Positions 23,571 to 58,551 of a stretch of DNA of 64,000 bases are shown piece by piece (the first letter of the stretch is position 1; each line of letters opens with the position of its first letter). A program made the position numbers and the translations under genes. The notes under the pieces are model-generated. The model saw only the letters and a program-made list of their open reading frames with translations. It did no database searches and was not told where the DNA came from. The DNA is from Aphrophora alni (lineage: Eukaryota > Arthropoda > Insecta > Hemiptera > Aphrophoridae): the NCBI GenBank assembly GCA_963513935.1, contig OY740767.1, forward strand, positions 155,502,431 through 155,566,430. The letters run 5' to 3'.

Positions 23571-26500
23571 TACTCTTGTATGTGTGAGAGGTTCTATATT
23601 CTATGCCTGTAGGTGCTAAAAAAAACTATCAATCACGAGCTAAAGCTATGATGCTTGGTAGTGAATTCTAGTTGTGAAGGCTCGAATTACAGTCACAGGA
23701 ACTCAAAGTGCAGACCACATATTAGATAAATGAGAAACCATCTAACAGGTCTAAGCTTTTCATACATTGTTGTGCTACAAGATTCATGGATAAGAGGAAA
23801 AGTAATAAGTACAATGAAATAAAAAGTGATAATTTTTTTACACATTTTACAAACACTCACATATAAATCAAAAAGATTTAAAAATATATGCTCTGATTGT
23901 ATTTACAATGGATTAATATAAATATGATTTGAATGTAATTACAAGTTTTCTTATTTTTTAGAATAAACAAACAGTTATCATTATTGTTTTATAAAATAAA
24001 AGAGAAGCATAGAGAATTTCTGTGTAATAATATTTATTAATATGTGTATTAATGTTAGAAAAATGTGTCAAGTTTTACACTCTACAAAGTAAAATAAAAA
24101 TATTGCAACAGTTTTAATATTTCAACATCTAATTGATATCTAAATATGTGTGAGCTTAAAACACCCTACATGGTACCTTAAAAATTTGCTTCCATTAAAG
24201 AGAGTATTCCGAAGAGGTACAAAATGTAATTTTTTAGAAAATTTTCAAATGGTACAATATTATGTTACAACTCTAAGTAAGTACAAAGATTAAAAAAAAA
24301 AAAGTATAAAGTATTAGATTAGATTTTGTATGGATGGAGACACAGGCTTACCTTAGAAAGAGCTCTTTGGTATTACCTAATAGTACACAAATAAGTAAAC
24401 ACACAAAAACACTAAAGTTCTGAAATATTTTGTAAACATTGTTCACTTTCTCAATTAGTAGAGATTACAAAAAGAAGACTGGTGTACTTGTGTACTATTA
24501 GTTAATTCCAAGGTAAACCTGTGTCTTCAATCCATACAAAATCTAATCTAATCGGCTACATCCCCTATTAAACTCTAACCTCTATAAAGTATTAAACATA
24601 CACAAATTATTTTATTGTTCGGATATACAATTAATTAAACAGTTTATAAACAGCCCACAACTGAACATTCAGAGTTGATAATTCTTTTCTTAACTTGTGT
24701 ACTAGGATTTATGATGGGACATCATAAACAAATAAATGGGTAAACCATTGGTAAAAATGTTCCTAAGGAACAAAAATTTCACTCATTCTTGGTGTTTCTC
24801 TATCACTTATGCTAAATTTGAAAAACAATAAATACTAAATGGACAATTTTAGAAGTGTATAACTTTTTATGATTAATGCAACAAATATACTAAAATTAAT
24901 ATGGATACATCCTAGGAATTACTAAAGTATGAAAAAATAACACGATTCAATTTGAAAAGTTCAAGAAGACACCTTATATGTAGGTAGAAAGATCTTTAAA
25001 ATGATAAGTTTCACATATTTTTTAGTCAATTATAAACTGAAATATTGCACCGTTTAAATATGTTCATTCCACCCTATAAACAAAGATTATATATAGATAT
25101 ATATATTCTAGTATTTAGTAATAAAAATACTACATAAAATAAATTTTTACAAGGCTGCATACATTTTTAAAAAAATATCTCTTATTACAATACATATTAC
25201 ATCAATTTCAGAAGCTAAATAAACAATTTTGTTTTTCACTGTAAATTAAACCAATATTAAATAAAATTAGATGATAATTTTAGATGTAATATGTTTTAAA
25301 ATACAAAGATAAATGGTTGTTTTCTAATGTAATTTATATATTTTTAAAACATTATTTATTCTTAAATTTATTTTTTTTTAAATCGAAATATTAGATTCAT
25401 ATTTTAAAGGATGTTTTATCAATTCACAGCAAAACAAAAAATGAAGTTTGAATTCATTGTATACAAATAGATTCAAGGGGAAATGGAAATAATTTGTAGA
25501 TATATTCAAATGGTTCAAAACATTTTACAGGCCAGATATGCTTCATCTGATGCTCGTTTGTTTGAAAATACTATTTTCAAAAAGGGAATTTAAATACCGC
25601 ATCAAAATTTTATACATAGATTTTAATCATATTGGTTAATATGAATATTAAATCTGTATAAAACTGTTGTAAAATGGTGATCTTTTAAAATTTTGAATAA
25701 TCAAAATATAAATTTAGAAATGATTTACTTACCTGCCTTTATTTTTGGAGAGGAAAGCTAATCAATGACTAAACAAATTGAAATTATAATAATTGGAGTG
25801 GAAAATGAACCATTTGAAAAGAGTTGTAGATATATCAAGAATGGATAGGGAAAGATTTGAGCTGGAGCCTTTAATTGAGTGAATAGAAAGTATCCAACTT
25901 GAGCAAATGGACATGTTAAGTGAATGACATAAGAAAGGTTCCTATGAAAAGTGATACAAGCAGAGGAACCACATACAACAAGGATGGAAAATATAATAAA
26001 GTATGGATGAAAGAATGAGAAGAAGATGAAAAATTAATGACAGATTATCAAAGAGGATGGAGTTTTCTCCAAGGCTCCGACACCACTAAATGAAGAAAGG
26101 AAATATATGTATTTGTCAGGAAAAACACAGGTAAATGGTCAATTAAGCATTTATGGACAAATGATTTTTGAAATTTTTTGTTTAGTTGACACTAAATGAA
26201 CATAGCTTTTAACTATTGCTGCTTCCTTTCCCTTGAATAATACTGTATTCTCGTATACAACCTCTCTCAAATTGGGGAAACAAGTATTTAAGATGAATAT
26301 AGAAAGGATATATTATAAATAAAAATCATAATCAGATCCATAAAAAGAGTGAAAACTAAAAGAGAAAAGTAAAAAAATATACAACAGCTGTAGTAAAAAA
26401 AAAAAAAAATTATTGTATGACCTCTGATATATCATAAAACAAAAATGTTTAACTTACTGTACTCAGAGTAATATAATTTAAACGTATAAAAACTAAAAAA

Positions 26501-27330
26501 TATGAATTAGTAATGTTGTCATTCTAACAGTTAAAAATATTAAATTATTTGTTTCTAAAAACAATGATGAAACTACCTGAAGAACATCCCACAAGAAAAC
26601 GATATCTTAATTTAATTTTACTTTACACAAATTATATTTTATAATTGTCAAAAATTATGTACACAATATACTTTTATACTAAGCCAAGGAATGGAGGAAT
26701 TCATGTCTGCAATTAAAAAAAAAACAGTTTCGTTTCAATATTTCAATATATGGAACTAACAATTTCTCTATTTTAAACAATAGAGAAGCTAGTAAGTACT
26801 CTCATCATCTTGGCTGAACAGGACTGGTGACAAATTGGTGCTGGCATCTACACAACATAACAAAATTAAAGCTTACAATATTTTGAATTACAAACAAAAT
26901 CTGTCGCAGAGTTTGGTCCCTCTAAGATTTCACAAGAGGATGCCAAGTTGTGTACAAATAATCTATGTTTACAAAGATATTATATTGGCAGTGTTTTATT
27001 AACGCTTGGCAGAAGAAAAAGATTAATAATATTATAAATTTATTGTATAGACTAGTATTTATAAGAATAAATTGGCAAAAATTAAATACTGAAACTAATT
27101 AATTTTCATTTATTATTATTTTTTAAATAATAAACATTTTTGTTTAAATCATACTTCTTAATTTGATACTCATTTGCAATTGCAGCACTTTACACAAAAT
27201 TTTTGAATATGAATCACTTCTCGAATCTTGGTACCTTTTAAATTTAATATGTTTAAAAATACCTTAATTTTTGTAATCTAAAAAAACAGTTGTCGAAGCA
27301 AGGCATTTTTATTATAACCCAGAGTAAGTA
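23571..27330. other. Gene-free stretch downstream of the thioredoxin-module gene
   Basis: Apart from the MITE at 24313-24552 nothing was recognised. A purine-rich part (25790-26110) has a broken frame with many Arg, Lys and Glu residues. It could be a LINE tail, but no motif confirms this. Confidence 0.45.
24313..24552. mobile_element. MITE of about 240 bp with long terminal inverted repeats
   Basis: The left end ATTAGATTAGATTTTGTATG and the right end are reverse complements over roughly 45 bp with a few mismatches; the pairing includes GACACAGG and TTACCTT. A second matching block, CTAATAGTACACAA, lies further in on both sides. No coding capacity. The superfamily is unclear because the ends themselves are TA-rich. 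Confidence 0.75.
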
Positions 27331-27335
27331 TTTGA

Positions 27336-27341
27336 TTTATT
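27336..27341 (-). terminator. Poly(A) signal of the thioredoxin-module gene
   Basis: AATAAA on the minus strand lies 36 bases past the stop codon. Another AATAAA follows at 27313-27308. Confidence 0.55.
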
Positions 27342-27377
27342 ATCCTTCAGTACCAATAATCCTAATTTCAAGAAGAG

Positions 27378-49750
<22,373 letters not shown>

Positions 49751-50119
49751 CTAAAACAATTTTTTTTTTTAGATTTGCAATTTCAAGCAACACAAACATT
49801 AAATTTGTTGTTTAATAAATACAATTATTTATTAATTTTATGGATGAGAAAATAACAGTTACTAGATCTAAATCTGGTTAATTCTTAAATTAAAGCACAG
49901 TTAAGGAAAAGAAAACACGAGCAAACCAAGTAAAGTTAGACCAGCATGCAGTGACCAACAATCATGCTATGCTAAACAAAAAATGCAACTAAAACTATAA
50001 AACATGAAGTTACTAAAAAAAATGTACAAGTATTTCAAAAACTTTATTGCTCATTAAAAAATTACAATAAGATAAACCTAAGATTCAACACAATTATGCT
50101 ATATATTTTTATTTAATAT

Positions 50120-50193
50120 TTACATGTTATTAGTTTCAGTCTTATACTTCCCCAATTCATCGATAAAGTACTGAATCTCAGGTTTTTTAAATG
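50120..50193 (-). CDS. Candidate terminal exon with its own stop and poly(A) signal
   Basis: After the acceptor TTTAAATTTGTAG the minus strand reads two bases (CA) and then FKKPEIQYFIDELGKYKTET, followed by NNM and TAA (50122-50120). AATAAA follows at 50113-50108, seven bases after the stop. The phase (two bases completing a codon) matches the phase-1 introns of the thioredoxin-module gene, whose missing upstream half-module would splice here. It could be a short alternative ending that skips the remaining modules and the membrane span, or the last exon of an unrelated gene. The short peptide has no recognised family. Confidence 0.35.
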
Positions 50194-51690
50194 CTACAAA
50201 TTTAAACAAGTTATTTATGAGTCTAACAATTCAAAAATAAAATGTTATAACAAGATGAATGATTCTTTTTACTAACTAAAATAATTCTAAAACAAACAAT
50301 CAATTACCAAATTAATTAGATTAACCTGTTTAGGAATAAATTCTATAAATTACACACGATTAATTATGTGACCATATATTAGAACTAATTGGTTATTAAA
50401 TGTTATTTTTAATATTCCATTGGTGTAAAACCTTTATTTATATTTGAGTTTAGGTGACAAAATATAATGAAACTTTAGGTTAGAATGTATCAAATTTATA
50501 AAAGATGACTCACTAGATATATAGACTATTCTTAAACGTACAACAAAATTGTTCGGCATCAGAACGGTGTCTAGGTAATATTATCTCCTACTTTTTATAT
50601 TTTATCACTGAAACTGTTTACACTAGCTGGATACAAATTATTACCAGAAGGATTCATAATAAGGGTCTTTCTAATACTTGGAATCAGGTTATCTGTGTGG
50701 ATTACTGTGACACTACTATGTAAATTCGGAATTACTTTTAGTTTTGATATTTAAGTTGCATTTAGATTTTCATATGATACACTGATATTAACATTGGTAT
50801 ACAAAATATAATCCAAAGCTCTACCAACAAATGAGGGATTTAAACATTATTTAATTTAAAAAAATTAAATCCCAGGAACTGTAAAAACTTTGAACTTTTG
50901 TATCTACTTAAAAAACAAAAAGAAGTTGACTTTTGACAATAGAAGATAATGCTAAGTTTTTTCACTTGATTTTTTTTTTAATATATCCCAAAAATTGAAA
51001 AATGGTAAGTTGTAAGATAAAACACAGTGGTAAATCAAGGCAACCATAAGGAATGGTAAAATTAACCCGTGGTCGTTTTATAGAAGGAAAAACCAATCCA
51101 AATATGAACTGCTCAAGATAGAAAGTAAACATGTTAAACTACTCCACAGAAACTTTCATTTCATTTGTGTGGGCATTGAGAGATCATCTAAGAAAATGTG
51201 TTTGAAGTGTGTTGTGAACTGATAAATTAAATGAAAAACTTGAAATGGAGGGGATTACCAGGGCTAGTTAAGAGAAGAGTTTCAGCCTGTTTTCCAAGTC
51301 TAAAGCAATGACTGAGCAAATATGATGGACAATAAGTAGTTCCAATAGGATACTGTCTAATGAGATACCGCCAAGAAATAATAGAGTTGGCAGAACAAGA
51401 AGGCCTAGGTACTGCTTCTATGAAACGGAGTTGGCAGAAGACCTCCTGTGCATTGAGATTAAGTGTTGCTAGGATGTTATACAAAACTTAGGAATTTCAC
51501 TTGGGTTATATTATATATAATAGTCGATTATTGGAGAAAGTGGTTTAGAAACCTCAAAAGAAGAAAATGATACAGAAACATCACGAGAAGAGAAAAGATT
51601 TAAGAGTATGTGATTGAAAAAGTTACACAAAACATTCCAGTAGCTATTGAATAGGCCTAATTAATTTTAAAATTAACATTTCAACAATCT
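50194..51690. other. Gene-free stretch
   Basis: Searched on the minus strand for the missing half-module exon (helix with EEVN...ML..LL, then LAVFF). None was found here or up to 64000. An open frame at 51227-51484 on the minus strand is unsupported. Confidence 0.45.
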
Positions 51691-51699
51691 GTATGCTTT

Positions 51700-52115
51700 T
51701 CATTACAGCTCCTAAACAAAATTTGAATTAAATTTCCCAACAGAAAATGCATGCAACACACACACCAGGCAATATGTAGTCTTGTTGAACACATTGCTAA
51801 ACAAAATAATCCCACAATATACCGAAAATTCTCTTCTAGTATATCTACTATAAATCAAAATAATTAAAACTTTTTTGGATGTTCAACAAATTCTATAACT
51901 ACAGGTCTAAAGAATCTAAACATTGCATTCATAATTGATCGGGGTACAAGGTGCTAGGATAAGTCATTCAGATCCGTCTCACTCTCGTCAGAGTCTTCCT
52001 TGTGAATTCCATCTTCTCAAAGGTCTGTATCTTACTTGGCTCTGGATTTGCATTACGTTTGTTCCCTATGTCACAACCATATTTCTCTCTTTTCCTGTAG
52101 AGGATATTATATTTA
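51700..52115 (-). repeat. Diverged copy of duplicated segment (see 54890-55375)
   Basis: This runs parallel to 54890-55375, with shared blocks such as AATGCATGCA, CTTGTTGAACACAT, AAATTCTATAACTACAGGTC and CCCTATGTCACAA. Its version of the coding-like part has small deletions and stops. Confidence 0.75.
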
Positions 52116-52119
52116 CATA

Positions 52120-53810
52120 ATATCATAAACATCTGCAATGGAGCTTTCTTTCAGTAGTTGTAATAGGGAGGCCTAGTTATGAGACAATGAAAATGTATAA
52201 TTAAAGTAACAGAATATTTCAAAGAGATGGACGATGAACTTAATCTAAAAATAAATATTACTGAGAACAACCATCAAGGTATAAAAAGAATTAATAAGAA
52301 GAGTGTGAAAAGAAATGAACGAGGGGAGGGAAGTGAATTTGAAAAAATTTAAAGTGAACAAAGTATCTGAATTTTAATGGTAATATGAGGCAATCAACTA
52401 CCAGTCTGAGACAGCAAGGCTCATATAGGTATGTTGAAGCTTCCGGATGAGAGTTATATAGTACATCAGAGGTGACTATTCGTGTGTTGGAGATACATTA
52501 TCACAAAAGTGTAAAAGATATACAAGAATAAAACATAACAATAGAGAGCAAATGAGCCTAAGGAATGAATAAATAAAATTATTATTTCTAAATTACTAAG
52601 AGGGTCAGTGGAAGATAGCAGGTGAAAATGGAATGTTCATAGTTCAGTCACGAAAGGAACCAGATATTATATATTATTAATATAGTTTAATCGGATGTTT
52701 CCCATTAATATCTATATGAAAACTAATACATCAAGTGATAAACCTAGGAAATGAAAATGAAAAACGCGAATATAGTGATGGAACCAAACATGAGGTGATA
52801 GAAGGTACTGTATTTCCAACACTGTGAGAAACAGGGAATCTATCCAAAGAAAGATATCTCATTATCTACATGAGGTAAATGTTCAATTAAACCATAACAG
52901 TAATAGGAATAATAACTTTAAAACCAGAACAGATTATTTAGTTCATCCGCTCGTACATATACATTTGGTGATATTTAATATATGAAAATGGCAAATGTGG
53001 TATTTCTATCTGAGCCAGGGAAAAGTATTAATAATCCAGCTAATTATTTTAAATCAATTATCTAATCAAGGATAAAATTTCAAATATTTAATAGTATAAA
53101 TGAGCTACAATTGTTTCGCCTTGCGGCATCGTCGGGCAACTTTTATCCTTGAATATGGAGTTTCAACAAGAAATATCTGCTATTACATTAAAGTTAATTA
53201 TCTAATCCATTAAACACTATGGAGGGAAGGTGTCAGCTTTACATCAGTTGGAAGATGCTTTAGATCAGCTGTTGTTGTCACTAACACAAAACTGCTTCTT
53301 GCTATCTTTCCTGTCATCTTGATAGTAAGAGGTAACAGTTGTGCCGAATTTTTCTGTCATAATGTGTATCAGTGAATTGGTATTTTCCTTTTATGTCCTC
53401 TGAAAGGAATATCTGTCCTGTTATAGAAGTCTAGGCAGATTGTAAAAGTATACTCACATACTTTCCTTGGTATCGTTGCCTATTACTTTACATTTATTAG
53501 AACTAGTATTTGAAGTACACACATTAAACAAAATGGGCAATAATTATCTGGATATATCTGCTAACATCTGTGAAAACCAAAAAGGTATGCGGGGATATAT
53601 AGGCAAGCCGCTTTTGGTAGAAATAAAATTAAACAAATGTATCCACCATAAGCTCAGGAATAGTTGAGAAAGATATGAGGAGAACAATACTTCTTATAAA
53701 GAAGATTCCCTGCTGGAACACAATGTATATTTTAATACACTATGTTTTAATCAAAACGCTTCTACCTTGAAAACAATACCCCTTAGGGCTTGTCAAGTTG
53801 TGTGCAACCT
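52120..53810. other. Gene-free stretch
   Basis: No exon or transposon was recognised. A patch at 53215-53340 has balanced composition, but its frames are short and match nothing. Confidence 0.4.
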
Positions 53811-53819
53811 GAAAAATGA

Positions 53820-54300
53820 TGAGAAGTGTGTAATAGGGAAACCACAATGTTCAACCAGGAAACATTCTGTTGCTGTGAGAATAACCAATACAACCGTCCA
53901 ATGAATGTTACACAAAGATTTAAACTTTCATCCCTGTAAGATACAACAACTAAATAACCCGGTTTTAACTTTTCTAATCGGCTTCTTGAAATCAAGATTA
54001 GGAATATGCAGCTCATTTAAGTTGTTAGGCTGCATAAATATACAAAATTTTTGCTATTGGGCTGCTGAAAATCCAATAAAAATCTATCAATTTCATCTTC
54101 ACAAAATGAAAATGATTGTCAGTCAAAGTAGCATGTTTGGAGTAACTGGTCCTTATTTTATTGAAAATAATGTTGAAGCAGCTACAATAACTTCAAACCA
54201 CTACATGGAAATGCTATGTTTTTTCCTGGAACCACAGTTACATCAATTGCAAATTGATGGACATTATGCGATTACAATGAGATAGGCAACTTCTTATAGA
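53820..54300 (+). pseudogene. Second DDE transposase relic (same family as 48477-49490)
   Basis: The main frame (53905-54285) begins LHKDLNFHPCKIQQLNN, has CYWAAENPIKIYQFHLHKMK, then FGVTGPYFIENN, TITSNHYMEML and FFLEPQLHQLQ. Family members read KDL...PYKI, FW..ENP...H..PLH..KVTVW, FGIIGPYFFE, VTVTS.RYVEMLR.FL.PEL. The stretch carrying the first catalytic Asp (FSDEAHFHL) is missing between the first two blocks, and the sequence stops before QQDGATAHT. It is a partial, inactive copy. Confidence 0.8.
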
Positions 54301-54889
54301 AGAAGAGTGTCAATGATGGTTGTTTATCAGGGCATTTTATACCATGGAATGGCAATGTCCTTTACATGTTCGCCGCATTTAAAAGCTTGTGATTAATCAT
54401 TACGAGGTTACTTTAAAATTAAATGAAATCTTTGTTACAAAATCGCACAATAGTATCCTTAAATGCTGCAATTTCAAAATGAATATATCAATGTGTAATG
54501 GGAAAACAAATTGGAAATGTATGAAGGGAAAAAAGCATCTAAATGATACCATTTCATTCATAAAAATGGTATTAAAACTTTCTATAATAGTTGTAATTAT
54601 TTCAAATAAAATGTTTAATTAAATATGGGTGCTCTCTTTGTATATTTCAGACCTGGATAGGATAGGCCATATATAGATTTGAGAAGAGGATCATTGGTAG
54701 TTTAGGTGTGCAATGATGTACCTGATTGACATAGTTATTTGTATACACAACCTCTATATAGTATTAATACTCCAAGGTTGTATTGCACACCCTCCATTTG
54801 TCATAATGTAAAGATTATATGGAGAATATTACAAGAAACGATAGTCATAATTCATTTTTAAGCTTATCCAGTTTTATTTCCAGTAGGTT

Positions 54890-55375
54890 TCTTCTGAGCT
54901 GCCAAGCAAAACAAAAATTATATTTAAATTTCCCGAAAGAAAATGCATGCATCACACAAACCAGGCAGCGTATGGTCTTGTTGAACACATAGCTAAACAA
55001 AATAAATCCCACTATTTTCCTAATTCCAAAAAAAATCCCTCCAATTCCCTTATAGTATTTCTAAACTAAATAAAATTACACCTTAGTGGACGGACAAAAA
55101 ATTCTATAACTACAGGTCTAAAGAATCTAAACATTGCACTCGTGATTGATTGGGGGTTCTACCGGGGTCAGGGTCGGGGTCCATGATGCTAGGATAAGGG
55201 TCATTCAGGAGATCTGCCTCACTCTCATCTTGGTCTTCATCATGACTTCCATCTTCTCCAGGATCTGCACCTTTCTTCGCTCTGGACTTGCGGTATGCTT
55301 TGGAATTGCAAACTTCGCACAAAGTCTTGTTCCCTATGTCACAATCATATTTTCACTCTTGTCCTACACAACTAC
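54890..55375 (-). repeat. Duplicated segment with a coding-like exon
   Basis: The better preserved of two copies (other at 51700-52115). On the minus strand, after an acceptor-like TGACATAG at about 55340, an open frame reads NKTLCEVCNSKAYRKSRAKK, then an acidic stretch DGSHDEDQDESEADLLNDPY, and stops at TAG near 55105. It has the look of a terminal exon with a CxxC followed by a basic and an acidic part. I do not recognise it. It could be a decayed gene end or cargo of an unknown transposon. Confidence 0.5.
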
Positions 55376-55724
55376 CTAACAGAGTCTATCAAATAAATGT
55401 TAACACTTATATCGGGAATGGAAATAAATTAAAGTTATATTTTAATAACTAATTGCTACAATCAATCGGTTTAAAGTGAACTTCATACGCTGATAAATGT
55501 TGCAATTGTAACTTTACTAAAAGCAATATAGTCAACAATAAATATTTCCTCTCAAATTTGGTACAAATCGATAGCTGAGATTTCAATAACCTAATAAAGA
55601 ATACATATCTATCACTTATATTAACGAACTGTTATAAAATTACACAACTGATTATAAATCAAAATAAGAGCTAAATTTTATAGTACAGACATGTAAAATG
55701 TTATGTGTGTCGCTCACTAGGTAG

Positions 55725-56560
55725 TCTAGTTGGTTATTAAATATTGTGAAAATGATCGAAGATCAAGATGATTTTCTAGAATTCCTTATGTATGTAAATG
55801 AAGTACCACCATGAGTAACGAGAAGGTACCTGAGGAATACCGAAAAGAGATTTGATTTTTATAATGAAGATCAATTGTGTAAAATGTTATGGGTTAATAT
55901 ATTTTCCCTTATTGTATGTTTCCGTTAATTTTGATAAAATGTTGAAATATTAAACGGATCTTTTAAATTTTCATGATATAGCTGTAGCAGACAATAGAGA
56001 CAATATTAAATAATAATGCATGGGAAATTACTGAAATTAGAACACTATTGATGTATGATACAAAATTTACAGCAAAATTTGTAATTGGTATTCAAACACA
56101 ATTCATTTTATTATCCTTCAATATTCCACTGAATGTGCTTGTATTCTTAATTAATGTTTAATGACATATTTTATTAAATATTCTTCTAGATTTGAAAATT
56201 TTGGCATCCTCTTTCTCTTTTCTGATTTTTCTCTCTGTCATGAATTCATTGTCAAATGAATAAAAATAAATAAAAATGTATGGTACATGAGAGCTGTTTA
56301 GCGATTAATTAACAACCATCTCTAGCAATTACAGAGCTCCTATGGGTTGTTATTGATGACATCATTGATATTTATGATGTAGTTCCTTTATAAAGGATAA
56401 CTTAGTAAAGGAAATCAAATATTCAGGAGTGCCCATAAATGTGATTTCAGTTAAGGGGTGCCTTAGTGTAAAGGAAAAGTTAAGTGTTTCTTAACTAAAT
56501 GTTTTCTTAAGGTCTATTAAGGAAGTTCTACAGGAACGTTCATAAATACGGTACTTAGAT
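55725..56560 (+). mobile_element. Harbinger-like element remnant, copy 2
   Basis: Partner of 4478-5560. It begins with the same frame start (MIEDQDDFLEFLMYV) followed by RFDFYNEDQLC, the N-terminal region of Harbinger nucleases. It then passes directly to the shared 3' part ending near CATAAATA. Unlike copy 1 it has no Penelope insertion. Confidence 0.5.
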
Positions 56561-57989
56561 ATTGTCAACAATTATAGAAATTGATGAAAATTGAAATAAT
56601 TAAAAACAAAATTAACATAAAATTCCGTCTTTTAAATCATCCTATAAGTAAAAAAAACATATATCAAATCAATTACATCTTATAATATAAGTGTTAACAT
56701 TTTTTCAATAGTCCCACTATAATTATTTTGAAACACTTGTACACAAATAGTTATTACTAATTTTTTTTTTTTCAAACATAATCTGAAAGTAAAATATAGA
56801 TATATATTATGTAATAGTAAAATGTAATAAAATAATTTATATTAGTATTTCAACCATTTGATATTGGTTGTAAATATTTATTTTTCATAAAAATAAATTA
56901 AAACAACAAATTATGATTTTTATTGTTCACAAACTAAACATTTCCAAATCTGCATATTTTTATATGAATGATTATTATTTTGTTAATACAAAAAGCTGGA
57001 AGCATAATTATTATTTTATAAGTAATTATAATTTATAAATTCAGGGACGGATTTATTTGTAATGACTTGTTTGGGCATTAAAAACTCTTCTAAAAAAGAA
57101 ACGAGATTTATGAATTATCTTTTTGACAGCATAGTGAAATAAAGATGTCAAAAATATTGATTTAATCTATTTATACTAATTGTGGGGGGGAAAAATAATA
57201 ATAATAATAATAACTTTTAATTAATTAACCAATTTTGTTCCTTTTTGTGACATTTTAAGATTAAATAATTTTGTTAAAGTGTCTATATTTTACAAAAACA
57301 ATTTCATAATCTACAGATTTCAATTTGCGAGAAGTCTATAGATATAATTAGACTGCCAAAATACTCTATCTATAAAATATAAAGACAACTGGTAATGTCA
57401 GAAAAAACTTTATATCATTCTAAATTGTCTCCCTCAAGAGTTTCCGTTTGACAAGCTATTTATCTCACATTGACTGGTGTTCTGTTTTACTGGTCAATTG
57501 GCATGGCTAATTTGGAGACAAGTTTATTGACAGATTATAATTACTTTATTTAGAGTAGAGTGATTGTGAAAGTATAAGATGTGGTTGTTATCTGATTCTG
57601 AGAACAAAAAATATTTCAACAAAGAATGCTAGGAATATTTGTTGAAGGTTTTGTATAGAGTAATACAAAAGATCTATTGTAGCAGATTTTATGGTAAAGC
57701 ACTGGAGATGGAATAATTAAATGTTTACTGTATAACTAATGAAAATTTACGAAAAATTGACATTTAACATCTTGAACCTGAATAAATTCATTTTAAAGCT
57801 GAATAATGAATAAACACAATTCATGAAACAAATTTATTCAAAAGGTTTAAAAAACTATATAGGTAACAAATCATGTTAATTGTACCAGTTTCAATTATTC
57901 GGGTATTTTTGACAATTACTACAAAATCGTTTATTTCTCAAATAAGGAAATTCTACAAGTAACTGTGTTCCAAAATTATTTGGAGGAAG

Positions 57990-58232
57990 AATTATTTTGT
58001 TAAAACTTTAATCCTATTCAATTCAATGTATGATTTCACCTAACTTCAACAATAATAGAATATTTTACAATTTTATTTGAACCTTTTATTAGAAATGATT
58101 GAACTGATCAAATTATTTTGTTCAAAACTTTAATCCTATTCAATTCAATGTATGATTTTACCCAACTTCAACAGGATTTGAATATTTAAAATAATTTCAT
58201 TTGAACCTTTAATTAGAAACGGTTGGACTGAT
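57990..58232. repeat. 122-bp tandem duplication
   Basis: Two adjacent units, each with TTTAATCCTATTCAATTCAA and TTTGAACCTTT, are offset by 122 bp with modest divergence. They lie inside the hAT-like relic. Confidence 0.85.
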
Positions 58233-58551
58233 GATTATTTATTTATTTGTCAACTTGTCAACCATAAATACTGTAGTCGAAATATTTGTTAAACAAATCA
58301 AGACTTTCTTAATAAAAGTCTGTATTTTTACTTGTTACTTAATGAAATAGGTTCCTGTTTGTCATAATTCACATCTCAAACTCATAGCGAAAAGTGTTCC
58401 TTCGAAGCTATTTTTCAACTGTGATGCTCAAGACAACAAATTTTTAAACAAACTGAATTTTAAGTCAAAATATTAGGCTCCTAACCCATAATTTTTTTAT
58501 ATTCATGTAATAAGGAAACTGAAAATTTTCTATAATTCTGAAGTATATTAA

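Noticed and set aside
50520..50600. Candidate for the missing half-module exon (acceptor-like AAGTAG|GAGAT on the minus strand)
   Set aside because: The frame hits a stop after four codons and shows none of the EEVN or LAVFF pattern.
53215..53340. Minus-strand segment of balanced composition that looked exon-like
   Set aside because: Short frames, no matching splice sites and no known motif.
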